Of a stretch of 33,361 bases of DNA, positions 18,876-26,278 are shown piece after piece. The number at the start of each line of letters is the position of its first letter. Position 1 is the stretch's first letter. A program made the position numbers and the translations under genes. The stretch covers positions 1 through 33,361 of the forward strand of contig CAMYKW010000071.1 in NCBI GenBank assembly GCA_947259175.1, read 5' to 3'. The notes below the pieces were generated by a model that saw nothing but the letters and a program-made list of their open reading frames with translations, had not been told where the DNA came from and did no database searches. This DNA comes from an uncultured Gammaproteobacteria bacterium. GTDB lineage: Bacteria; Pseudomonadota; Gammaproteobacteria; Arenicellales; JAANXG01.

Positions 18876-19674
18876 ATGAAGGCCAATCGTCGTCAATTCC
18901 TGGAAACCGCAACGGGCGCTTTGGGTGCCCTCCTGCTCAATGCGCTGCCGTTCCCGTTGTCAATTCCTGGAAACCGCAACGGGCGCTTTGGGTGCCCTCC
19001 TGCTCAATGCGCTGCCGTTCCCGTTGGGTGCCGCGACTAACGGCGCCGCCAAAGTCAAGATCGGCATCGTAGGCGCGGGCAAGGTCGGAGGCACGCTCGG
19101 CAGCGTGTGGGTGAAAGCCGGGTACGAGGTCATGTTCTCGTCGCGACACCTCGAAGACGACAAAGAACTCGCCGCCAGCCTCGGCCCCAACGCCCACGCT
19201 GGCACGCCCCCGGAGGCCGCCGCTTTCGGCGAGGTGGTGATGGTCTCAGTTCCCTATCACGCGCTGCCGGACGTGCGCAACAACGTGGGCGAGCTGCTGA
19301 AGGGTAAGGTGGTGATCGATACCTGCAATCCGTTCGTCGGACGTGACGGAGAGCTCGCGCAGTGGGCACTGGAGAAAGGCGCCGGACTCGCCTCGAAAGA
19401 ACTGCTCCCCGGCGCTCGCATTGTCCGCGCATTCAACGCAATCGGCTACGTGAGCATGGGCCAAACCCACAAGAACCCCGGGCGCATTGGCATGCCCATT
19501 GCGAGCGATAATGCCGAGGCAGTCGCGGTGGCAGAGCCCCTGATACGCGATATCGGCTACGAGCCGGTGCTGGTCGGCGGACTCGAGATGGGAAAATACC
19601 TCATGCCGGGAACACCGCTCGCCGGAGAGCACACGCCGGAGGAGATCCGGCGGATTGCCGGGACGCTGGAGTGA
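18876..19674 (+). pseudogene. Tat-type NADP-binding F420 reductase-like gene, frameshifted by a 67-bp duplication
   Basis: With one copy of the 67-bp repeat removed, the frame from ATG 18876 encodes 243 residues: a twin-arginine signal (NRRQFLETATGALGALLL), the Rossmann motif KIGIVGAGKVGGTLG, VSVPYHALPD, DTCNPFVGRDG and the C-terminal half of the NADPH-dependent F420 reductase-like family. As written, translation from 18876 stops at 19040 after 54 residues. A GTG at 18925 in the first repeat copy opens a 249-codon frame through the rest, but with an altered N-terminus lacking the RR pair. So the export signal is lost unless the repeat is resolved. The family transfers hydride between NADP and a deazaflavin or acts as a general NADP oxidoreductase; the substrate here is unknown. 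The 250-bp gap before it shows no gene. Confidence 0.8.
18893..19026. repeat. Perfect tandem duplication, 2 x 67 bp
   Basis: The unit beginning TCAATTCCTGGAAACCGCAA and ending TTCCCGTTG occurs at 18893-18959 and 18960-19026 without mismatch. It covers the Tat signal sequence and shifts the frame by one base (67 = 3n+1). Confidence 0.97.
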
Positions 19675-19859
19675 TCTTGTGAATGGGCACCAATACCAGC
19701 TTTACGCGAGATCTATGGACCAGCGACTAACGCTGTGTGAATAGTCGGCAACGTTTACATCTGCACTCCCGTACGTGAATACAGTTCCTTACGTTCCAAT
19801 TAAGACTCACGCTGAAAGACACCCCTGGAAGGTGCGTGTCAACCGCCTTATTCGCGATG

Positions 19860-19899
19860 GCTTGGGAGTGAAGCGATTGGCTTGGGAGTGAAGCGATTG
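19860..19899. repeat. Perfect tandem duplication, 2 x 20 bp
   Basis: GCTTGGGAGTGAAGCGATTG occurs twice in direct tandem (19860-19879 and 19880-19899) in non-coding sequence. It is the third perfect tandem duplication within 5.3 kb. Confidence 0.95.
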
Positions 19900-19985
19900 C
19901 TAGCTTATGGCCGAACCCGAACTTCGCTGCAGCGCCGCACGAACCTGTTCTCACATTGGCTGCTGAATGCGTACTCCGTTAAGGG

Positions 19986-20056
19986 TTGTTAGATGCCTGC
20001 CCGGGATTGAGCTTGCGATGAATGGCAAGCCGGTGTCTGGGGCAGGCGTCTAACAA
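19986..20056. repeat. Long inverted repeat with nested hairpin
   Basis: Arms TTGTTAGATGCCTGCCC (19986-20002) and its complement with one G-T difference (20040-20056) enclose 37 bases that contain a further 6-bp stem (GCTTGC/GCAAGC). It can fold into a two-part hairpin. It may be a remnant of a mobile-element end next to the IS91-like element. The arms contain GTTAGAT and GTCTAAC, which resemble integron core sites but in the everted orientation. Confidence 0.8.
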
Positions 20057-20326
20057 GCCTCGAGGGAGGAAACCGCGGGAAGGTGTCTCGAATGTTTATC
20101 TATGGGGAATGATAGAAGTTGGGGTTTTGTTGCACGGGAAGACTTGAAGTGGTTTGAGGCGGGTCGCGCAACGGAGTTGCCGTAGTGGGGGAATTTACGT
20201 TGGCTTTGTGTGCGGTATCGAGTCGGAAATGGGGGTAATTGAGGCGTTGTGTAACATTGATCTCGCGCACGTCGCTAATGCGGCGCGCCAGGTCAGTTGG
20301 TGTGTGTATTTTTAGTCGCACGCGGG

Positions 20327-21502
20327 TCATAGCGGGGGTGCTCGTGCGGGAGGTGTACGCGGTAGGGTCTCGATGATGGTCATGGCCGCACCGCAAGTTG
20401 GGCATACATAGGTGTTGCGGGGTGTATTGTTGTTGTCTTGCGCGGTTTCGGTTTGTTCGTTGGTATGGTGGATGAGAAGTGTGCGCAGTCGTTTCAGGTT
20501 TGGGGTGCGCACGGGATTGGCGAACAGTCCGAAGTGGCGGATGCGATGGAAGCCTTTGGGGAGGACGTGGATCAGGAAGCGGCGGACGAACTCCTCGGCG
20601 GCAAGGGTCATGGTTTTGTAGCGTTTATTACGCTTGACGCGATAGTCCTTCCATTTGAAGGTGACGCGGTGTTGATCGTAGGCGATGAGTCGGCGATTGG
20701 AGATGGCGACGCGATGGGTGTAACGGGAGAGGTATTCGAGCACGGCCGCGGGGCCTGCGAAGGGGCGTTTGGCATACACCACCCATTCGATCTGGCGCAG
20801 CGGTGCCAAGAATTGGTGGAAGGCACGGGTATCGGCGAGGGGTTGGAGCGGTCCGAAGAAATGGAGACGTTTCGCGCGGTGTGTGGCAATGAGTTGTTCG
20901 AGGAACACCCGCCGGAAGTATCGCGACAGCACGCGCACGGGTAGGAAGAAGCCGCGTTTGCACGGGACCCATTGTTGCCCATCGAAGGACAGTCCGCCGC
21001 CGGGGACGATGCAATGCAGGTGCGGGTGATGGGTCAAGGCCGAGCCCCAGGTGTGGAGCACGGCGATGAAACCCAGGCGTGCGCCTAAGCGTTTGGGGTC
21101 GGCGGCGATGGTGAGTAAGGTCGCGGCGGTGGCCTTAAATAACAGGTCGTAGACCACCGCCTGATTCTGATAGGCGATATTGCCAATGGCGGCGGGCAAG
21201 GTGAATACGACGTGGTAGTAAGGGACCGGGAGGAGTTCGGTCTGGCGATTGGCGAGCCAACGTTTGGCGGCGGCGCCCTGGCACTTGGGACAGTGCCGGT
21301 TGCGGCACGAGTTATAGCCAATCTGCTGGGTGGCGCAGCGATCGCAACGCAATACGTGGCCACCGAGCGCGGCGCTGCGGCAGCGCTCGATGGCCGACAT
21401 GGCCCGGAGCTGACCGAGGCTGATATGTCCTGCGTTTTTAACGCGCCACGTCGGCCCGTGGTCGCGGAAGATATCCGCGACCTCCCACAGAGGCCGAGCC
21501 AC
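20327..21502 (-). CDS. IS91-family transposase (HUH, Y2)
   Basis: A 391-residue rolling-circle transposase. The N-terminal zinc-binding region has CDRC...CRNRHCPKC. The HUH motif is in HPHLHCIVPGGG near residue 175, and two catalytic tyrosines spaced Y-x3-Y lie in EYLSRYTHR near residue 265. The C-terminus ends with a CPTCG zinc-ribbon-like pair. The start is GTG at 21502, 9 bp after the stop of the tyrosine recombinase gene upstream, so the two form one operon. All catalytic motifs are present, so it may be active. IS91-type elements can mobilise flanking DNA by one-ended transposition. Confidence 0.93.
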   Translation of the reverse strand: MARPLWEVADIFRDHGPTWRVKNAGHISLGQLRAMSAIERCRSAALGGHVLRCDRCATQQIGYNSCRNRHCPKCQGAAAKRWLANRQTELLPVPYYHVVFTLPAAIGNIAYQNQAVVYDLLFKATAATLLTIAADPKRLGARLGFIAVLHTWGSALTHHPHLHCIVPGGGLSFDGQQWVPCKRGFFLPVRVLSRYFRRVFLEQLIATHRAKRLHFFGPLQPLADTRAFHQFLAPLRQIEWVVYAKRPFAGPAAVLEYLSRYTHRVAISNRRLIAYDQHRVTFKWKDYRVKRNKRYKTMTLAAEEFVRRFLIHVLPKGFHRIRHFGLFANPVRTPNLKRLRTLLIHHTNEQTETAQDNNNTPRNTYVCPTCGAAMTIIETLPRTPPARAPPL

Positions 21503-21511
21503 GGCCGGGGG

Positions 21512-22396
21512 TTAGCTCAGGGTTTTAAGATCCAAATACTCCAGGGGGCCTTTGACCTCGCGTAGCAGACTCGCCGCGACCTGGCTGTAGCGGGCGGTAT
21601 TCTCGAGTTTCTTGTGGCCGAGCAATATCTGGATAATGCGGATATCCTCGTGGTGCTCGAGCAAGTGCGTGGCGAACGCATGACGTAAAGAATGCAGCGA
21701 CACGTGCTTGTCGATCTCGGCGGCGCGGCGCGCCAGGTGAAACGCGCGGTTGAGTTGCCGGGTGGACATGGGGTTCACTGGGTTCTGGCCCGGAAACAGC
21801 CAGCCCCCGGGGAGCAGCTTGTGCTGCGCCCGGCCCTGGCGCCACCAGGCGCGCAACAGTTGCAGTAGCGCCGGCGAGAGCATGGCGTAGCGGTCTTTTT
21901 TGCCCTTGCCCTGTTCGACGTGAAGCACCCTGCGTTCGCTGTCGATGTCGGGCACCTTGAGGTGCACGACCTCGCTGGCGCGCAAGCCGGCCCCATACGC
22001 CACGCCCAGTGCCGCTTGGTACTTGCGGCTACCGGCGGATTGCAGCAGGCGCGACACTTCTTCCACGCTCAAGACTTCGGGTAACTTGCGCGGTTCGTAG
22101 ACGTGACGCATCTTCTTCATCGCCTCGGGGCGATCTACTGTTACTTCGAAGAAGAATTTCAAACCGGTGATTTGCGCGTTCAAACTGACCCTCGAGACAC
22201 CCTGTTCGACGAGATGCAACTGATACCGCCGTAGATCCTCCGCTTCGGCGGCGTCGGGAGACCGCCCGAAAAAATGTGTGAAGTTCTTGACCGCCCGGAT
22301 ATACGCGATCTGCGTCTTGGGGGAGAGCTTACGCAACGTCATGTCCTCGATCATGCGTTGGCGTAACGGACTGATAGGTTTGTTAGACTCTGTCAT
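21512..22396 (-). CDS. Tyrosine recombinase accompanying the IS91-like transposase
   Basis: A 294-residue phage-integrase-family recombinase. An N-terminal SAM-like DNA-binding domain (MIEDMTLRKLSPKTQIAYIR) precedes a catalytic domain with the arginine in GAGLRASEVVHLKV, HSLRHAFATHLLEH, LGHKKLENTARYSQV and the nucleophilic tyrosine in ARYSQV. All key residues are present. A subgroup of IS91-like elements carries such a recombinase directly upstream of the HUH transposase, and that is the arrangement here. Its precise role in transposition is not established. Confidence 0.92.
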   Translation of the reverse strand: MTESNKPISPLRQRMIEDMTLRKLSPKTQIAYIRAVKNFTHFFGRSPDAAEAEDLRRYQLHLVEQGVSRVSLNAQITGLKFFFEVTVDRPEAMKKMRHVYEPRKLPEVLSVEEVSRLLQSAGSRKYQAALGVAYGAGLRASEVVHLKVPDIDSERRVLHVEQGKGKKDRYAMLSPALLQLLRAWWRQGRAQHKLLPGGWLFPGQNPVNPMSTRQLNRAFHLARRAAEIDKHVSLHSLRHAFATHLLEHHEDIRIIQILLGHKKLENTARYSQVAASLLREVKGPLEYLDLKTLS

Positions 22397-22914
22397 GGGT
22401 CTGCTCCTTATGTGTGGAAGTTGTCGTTTAACTTGATTGAATCCAAACTTACAGCGCTTCCCCTAACACACCCCCATCTACCGCGCGAGCGGTTTAGTCC
22501 TGCGACCCCTACCAGACCTTCGTGCAGAAATGCCCCAATGTCCGCTCTCGAAGGCCTAGCAGCCCAACAACAAGCAGGCGCAGCACAGCTGGTGGAACAC
22601 GGTGTTGCATTCGTGTTCTTCGCTCCGGCGCGGCGTCCAGCCGAACGCGCCCTTCGGCATGATCCGGGATCATTGGTTCAATATGTGGGGTACCTTGGGC
22701 TGTAAGCTGATTAAGACTCCCGGGCCGTCGGCTGGGCTATACCGAAGGTAATAATTGCTTGATCAAGGTCATGGCATGGTGAAGAAAGACAGGAAAAGAT
22801 TGTGATGTGCGATTGTCGGGCATTATGGTGATAGTGCCCATACCTTGAGCGTACTCGCAAAATGTGAAAAGAATTAGACCGATTCCCCATCATCAAAATC
22901 TAGAGGAAACAAAC
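22397..22914. other. 518-bp gap right of the IS91-like element
   Basis: No credible gene. The left part is expected to include the recombinase promoter and the element's other end; the right part must carry the promoter of the cytochrome gene. A 97-codon open frame at 22412-22705 has no recognisable similarity or ribosome binding site. Confidence 0.5.
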
Positions 22915-23229
22915 ATGCATACATCACTTTATCTGGGAAGTATCATGGCAATCGTGTTGCCGGTTTCTGCCGCGTTGGCAGACGGGAAGACGACCTATGA
23001 CTCCGCCTGTCAAGCCTGCCATGCAGCGGGTGTCGCGGGTGCCCCGAAGCTAGGCGACGTGGCAGCGTGGAAAGACCGCATTGGGCAGGGTCTGGATACC
23101 TTGGTCGAGCATTCGATCAAGGGCTTTCAGGGAGACGCCGGCATGATGCCGCCCAAAGGCGGTTTTGCGAATCTGAGCGATGATGAAGTCAAGGCGGCAG
23201 TGGCTTACCTGGTCGAAAGTAGCAAATAA
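22915..23229 (+). CDS. Small periplasmic cytochrome c (c5-like)
   Basis: A 104-residue class I cytochrome c. A signal peptide (cleavage likely after ALA at 22) precedes the haem-binding CQACH (C32, C35, H36); the probable axial methionine is in GMMPPKGG near residue 80, followed by the C-terminal helix DDEVKAAVAYLVE. This fits cytochrome c5-type electron carriers. I chose ATG 22915 because AGAGGAAAC lies just before it; the frame also extends 17 codons upstream without signal-peptide character. The redox partner is unknown; the neighbour glpX gives no clue. Confidence 0.92.
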   Translation: MHTSLYLGSIMAIVLPVSAALADGKTTYDSACQACHAAGVAGAPKLGDVAAWKDRIGQGLDTLVEHSIKGFQGDAGMMPPKGGFANLSDDEVKAAVAYLVESSK

Positions 23230-23255
23230 GCCACGTTAGTTTTCACGGATGAACG

Positions 23256-23281
23256 GGGTGCAGGACTGTGGTTCTGCACCC
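23256..23281 (+). terminator. Hairpin between the cytochrome gene and glpX
   Basis: An 11-bp stem with one G-T pair (GGGTGCAGGAC against GTTCTGCACCC, loop TGTG) lies 27 bp after the cytochrome stop. No U-run follows, so it may be a terminator or an mRNA-stabilising hairpin. Confidence 0.55.
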
Positions 23282-23338
23282 TCCCCACATATACCGCAGA
23301 CATGCCCTTTGGACCAGACGTACACGGAGTAAGAAATT

Positions 23339-24292
23339 ATGTTTGAATTGACTAGCCTGAAAATTCCACTTGTTGGGGTGACAGAATCGGCAGCCAGGGC
23401 GTGCGCCCCGTTTATCGGGTCGGGCAAGAAAGACGAGGGCGACGGCATCGCCGTCGATGCCATGCGCGCCGCCTTAAACCGGATCGATATGGACGGAACC
23501 ATCGTCATTGGCGAGGGCGCCAAAGACGAAGCGCCGATGTTGCATGACGGGGAACCTGTTGGCACCGGCCAAGGCGCCAAGATCGATATCGCTGTCGACC
23601 CCATTGAGGGTACGAACCTTTTCGCTACCGACAATCCAGGGTCCATATGCACTTTGGCGGCCGCCCCCACCGGCACCATGTATCGCCCCGGGGAGTGTTT
23701 CTATATGGATAAACAGGTCTATCCCAGGGCGGCAACCGGTAAGATCGACCCTGAAGCCCCGGTGACGGACCGCTTGAACGCGCTCGCGGATGCGGTCGAC
23801 AAAGACATCGGCGACATAAAGGTCTTCGTCCTCCAAAAACCTCGTCACGAAGATCTGGTCCAAGAGATCTACCAGGCGGGGGCCAAGGTCAAGTTGTTGA
23901 GCGACGGTGATGTCAACGGCGCGGTCATGGCGATCGTGAGCCAGGGAGTCGATGCGCTGCTGGGTATTGGCGGCACCCCGGAAGGCATTGTCAGTGCATG
24001 CGCGGCCAGAGCCATGGGTGCGGAAATGTTCGGCCGCATGGCGCCACAGAAAACCGAGGAGATCGAGGCCTGCGAGCGGTCCGGAGTCGATACCGTGAGC
24101 TGGCTGCGGAGGGACGATTTGATCACCGTCGACGACATCCTGTTTGTCGCGACCGGTCTGACCCGAGGCGATTATGTCAACGGAGTGACCATGGCGCGGG
24201 ATTCCTCCGGGCATTTCATCACCACCGACACCATCGTGATCTCCGGGGCCAATGGAAACGTGCGTCGCATCAGCACCACGGTACATCAATAG
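23339..24292 (+). CDS. glpX: Class II fructose-1,6-bisphosphatase GlpX
   Basis: Hydrolyses fructose-1,6-bisphosphate in gluconeogenesis or the Calvin cycle. Family landmarks are DGIAVDAMRAALN, the metal site VIGEGAKDEAPML, DPIEGTNL, the GIGGTPEGIVSA phosphate-binding loop and RRDDLITVDDILFVATG. The 317-residue length is normal. The start at 23339 fits, although upstream only AAGAAATT could act as a weak ribosome binding site. There is no glycerol operon next to it, so a gluconeogenic or autotrophic role is as likely as a glycerol-linked one. Confidence 0.93.
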   Translation: MFELTSLKIPLVGVTESAARACAPFIGSGKKDEGDGIAVDAMRAALNRIDMDGTIVIGEGAKDEAPMLHDGEPVGTGQGAKIDIAVDPIEGTNLFATDNPGSICTLAAAPTGTMYRPGECFYMDKQVYPRAATGKIDPEAPVTDRLNALADAVDKDIGDIKVFVLQKPRHEDLVQEIYQAGAKVKLLSDGDVNGAVMAIVSQGVDALLGIGGTPEGIVSACAARAMGAEMFGRMAPQKTEEIEACERSGVDTVSWLRRDDLITVDDILFVATGLTRGDYVNGVTMARDSSGHFITTDTIVISGANGNVRRISTTVHQ

Positions 24293-24310
24293 GCTGTCGG
24301 TCCGGAATAT

Positions 24311-24655
24311 TCATGCGGCCTCCGGAAAACAATAATGGTGCAGTCCTTGTACCGTGGGGAACTCGACAACTTGGCCGGGCCGATCTTGCGTATCGACCAT
24401 TGGGCACATCCATATCCAAGGATCAGGGGGTACGCCAACGATGATAGTAATCTAGATAACACGAAAGCAGTCGCTTTAGGTGTCGCTTTTTCAGCGGGAC
24501 GACATGATTAAGAAGTTCTCGCCGGATACTGCCGATTACGCTCTCAGCGTAAGGATTCTGTCACGGTGAACGAGGCGCAATAACGACTTCCTCAATATTC
24601 AGGCTTTAGATTCGTCGTCGGAATGTCTCACCGTAGACACTATCTCGGTCTTGAA
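24311..24655 (-). pseudogene. C-terminal remnant of a DDE (rve) transposase
   Basis: Read on the minus strand, the sequence still spells DRDSVYGETFRRR, then SLNIEEVVIAPRSP, QNPYAESVIGSIRRELLNH, then LDYYHR, SLDMDVPNG and finally QVVEFPTVQGLHHYCFPEAA before a TGA at 24311. The frame is broken by TAA (24608-24606), TGA in place of the tryptophan of SPWQNPYAE (24563-24561), a TGA at 24425-24423 and a frameshift near 24388-24395. It belongs to the same broad family as the decayed copy at 13190. The N-terminal part is absent because reverse-transcriptase sequence takes over at about 24655. Confidence 0.85.
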
Positions 24656-24839
24656 CACGTTCAACGAACTTCATTAGTGTTGCTATTGCAATGGTCGCTC
24701 CTGCCAAGTTGAAGTGATAACCCAGAAACTCAAAATCCTATTCGATCTTCCCGATTAAGGTCTTGTCGGGATGTTTCTCCAGTTTCAAGGTGTTAAAAGT
24801 TTCATTTAATGTCTTCACCGCACGGCGCAGTTTCCAGCG
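24656..24839 (-). pseudogene. Remnant of a group II-type reverse transcriptase
   Basis: On the minus strand the frame reads RWKLRRAVKTLNETFNTLKL, EKHPDKTLIGKIE, a TAG (24740-24738), then DFEFLGYHFNLAGATIAIA and FVERV. The pattern KHPDKT-x-IGRI-x-RGFDFLGYHF is typical of the end of the RT palm/thumb region in group II-like reverse transcriptases. Only this short part is recognisable; upstream to about 24870 the similarity fades. It runs directly into the transposase remnant with no spacer. Confidence 0.78.
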
Positions 24840-25337
24840 CGAAAGGTTTGGTACAATAAAAAATCATTCTGCGATTTGAAAAACTGAAACCAATTTGGGC
24901 ACGATGTTTAATAACGATAGCGAACGTCCGGATAGAGCTATTGAGCTGTCGCTCCACGCCAGTCATCAGTACCCTGTCGAACGGCAACTTTTGGCCGCAA
25001 GCCGAGATTAGCTGCATCGCAGCAAATCGCTTCCCGTGTTCGAAAAAAATCTCCCCTTAAGTCCCAAAATGGACTGTTGTGAAGACCGTGTCCTCTGCTC
25101 TGTTGCTCTTGAACTACTTGTATGCAAGTAGCGTCACAGCCCCTTCGGAAAACAAATGCGGGTCAGAGAACAATTTCTTTTAATATTAGCGTGTGTGTTC
25201 TCTGATCCGGTTTTTTTTGGCCGCGGTAGGATGCGTTGGAATACAGACATAGCAAACTCTTAGATCTGTAGGTTCTGCGCTGAACAGGATATTCCCGCTG
25301 ACTTATCAGCCTCACTCAGAGCATAAGGCAATAAAGC
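24840..25337. other. 498-bp AT-richer gap before the HIT gene
   Basis: Apart from the fading reverse-transcriptase remnant and the palindromic repeat at 25159-25209, I see no gene. A 71-codon minus-strand frame (24802-25017) overlaps the remnant in another frame and is not supported. The last 100 bp must contain the HIT gene promoter. Confidence 0.5.
25159..25209. repeat. Palindromic repeat, GGTCAGAGAACA type
   Basis: Arms CGGGTCAGAGAACA and its complement (one G-T difference), separated by 23 bases, are followed by a run of eight T. It looks like the short terminal-inverted-repeat elements associated with REP/Y1 transposases, and the T-run could also make it a terminator. Confidence 0.75.
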
Positions 25338-25715
25338 ATGGCATCCGCAGACTGTCATTTCTGTAATCCAACCGACGAGACGGCCGTTCTGCGCAACGAG
25401 CTGTGTTACGCGCGATGGGACAGTTATCCGGTCAACGAGGGGCACATGTTGATCGTGCCGTGGCGGCACGTGGCGGATTATTTTGAGGTCTCCAAAGAAG
25501 AGCGATCGGCGCTCTGGGAGATGGTGAATGAGGTAAAGCGGTTTCTAGCGGAACACTGTCAGCCGGATGGTTATAACGTCGGCATCAACATCGGCCAGGC
25601 GGCTGGCCAGTCGGTGTTCCATGTCCACGTGCATGTCATCCCGCGCTACGAAGGCGACATGGCCGATCCGCGCGGCGGGGTACGCGGGGTGATACCGGAG
25701 AAGCAGAAGTACTAG
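25338..25715 (+). CDS. HIT-family (histidine triad) protein
   Basis: A 125-residue HIT protein. An N-terminal CHFC motif in ADCHFCNP is the zinc-like site of some family members; NEGHMLIVPWRH is the conserved nucleotide-binding strand; the triad HVHVHVIPR is near residue 97. The family hydrolyses nucleoside phosphoramidates, dinucleoside polyphosphates or AMP conjugates; the specific substrate cannot be told. AAGG ten bases before the ATG is a moderate ribosome binding site. It stands alone among repeats. Confidence 0.93.
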   Translation: MASADCHFCNPTDETAVLRNELCYARWDSYPVNEGHMLIVPWRHVADYFEVSKEERSALWEMVNEVKRFLAEHCQPDGYNVGINIGQAAGQSVFHVHVHVIPRYEGDMADPRGGVRGVIPEKQKY

Positions 25716-25850
25716 GCACAAGAAAAATGGCGGCAGATCCGAGTATTCCGAAAGGGTCGTGTCTTCTCCCAAAGGATATTTAGTGGAAAATTGGAGCCGA
25801 CCCCATTTTTCGACGATTCGTTACAAGTGCAGCGAAGAATCCTTTCTTTT

Positions 25851-25945
25851 GTCATTCTGAGTGAAACGAAGAATCTCGCCGTGGTTAATCATGGCGTCGA
25901 TTTCAAGACGGTGAGATCCTTCTGCCATTCGGGCCTCAGGATGAC
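25851..25945. repeat. Dispersed hairpin repeat GTCATTCTGAG...CTCAGGATGAC
   Basis: Starts with GTCATTCTGAGTGAAACGAA and ends with GCCTCAGGATGAC, with inner arms AGAATCTC and GAGATCCT. This pattern, with its GAAGAATCTC core, recurs in many unrelated bacterial genomes as an intergenic hairpin. Function unknown. Confidence 0.75.
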
Positions 25946-26048
25946 ACTAATAGGGTTACGATAACACCTGTGGGAGCGGCTTCTACTGCGAACGACGCGC
26001 AGCACAAGCACTGTGTGTATTATGGGGACGGATTTATTTTCAAGTGAA

Positions 26049-26109
26049 AAAAAGGAGTCGGTGACAACTGAGAATCAATAGCGTTATCGTTTGTCACCGA
26101 CCCCTTTTT
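26049..26109. repeat. Palindromic repeat, GGTCGGTGACAA type
   Basis: 19-bp arms (AAAAAGGAGTCGGTGACAA and its complement with one mismatch) around a 23-base loop. A- and T-runs bracket the arms, so it could terminate transcription in both directions. A related solitary end occurs near 25798. Confidence 0.8.
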
Positions 26110-26278
26110 GTTTGAGTGTTGTTTGTATTTGTAGGAGTATCGTTTAACACCGGCTGGCTTCGTTAAAGCGCTGACGCCGCAAATTCGGGTGATAGTCTAG
26201 TTAATTCGATGTGCACTCGGTTCGCGCTTTCCTATACGCCGCCCGTTACCGATAACAAGACCAACACAGGGGATGCGC

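Larger units (their letters stand above)
19675..20326. other. 652-bp gap without a supported gene
   Basis: Between the reductase-like gene and the IS91-type transposase there is no credible coding frame. The stretch holds a 20-bp tandem duplication at 19860 and a long imperfect inverted repeat at 19986-20056, and its right part probably includes the downstream (ori-side) end of the IS91-like element. I could not fix that boundary. Confidence 0.6.
20327..22396 (-). mobile_element. IS91-like element core (recombinase + transposase)
   Basis: The two-gene core is given as minimal limits; the real ends lie outside, probably within 20060-20326 on the left and 22397-22860 on the right. IS91-type elements have no target duplications and insert next to short tetranucleotides (GAAC/CAAG); a CAAG at 20054-20057, directly at the edge of the long inverted repeat, is one candidate junction but is not proven. 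Confidence 0.8.
25716..26272. other. 557-bp repeat-rich gap before the ABC operon
   Basis: No gene. It contains a solitary GACCCCATTTTT element end near 25798, a dispersed hairpin repeat at 25851-25945, a palindromic element at 26049-26109 and, at 26184-26220, a truncated copy of the left end of the palindrome found at 30443. The promoter of the ABC operon should lie in the last 60 bp. Confidence 0.6.

Noticed and set aside
19986-20056. Integron attC site
   Set aside because: The heptamers GTTAGAT and GTCTAAC are present but in everted order; a true attC has RYYYAAC on the left and GTTRRRY on the right. No integron integrase or cassette array is visible.
22412-22705. 97-codon open frame on the plus strand
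   Set aside because: No family similarity, no ribosome binding site, and it lies in the expected end region of the IS91-like element.
13502-24563. TGA codons at conserved tryptophans in both transposase remnants, suggesting UGA recoding
   Set aside because: The second remnant also has TAA, TAG and a frameshift, the first has lost its catalytic Glu, and the housekeeping genes end normally at TGA (for example rpoD and the ABC genes). Ordinary decay explains it.
24802-25017. 71-codon minus-strand open frame
   Set aside because: It partly overlaps the reverse-transcriptase remnant in a different frame and shows no similarity of its own.
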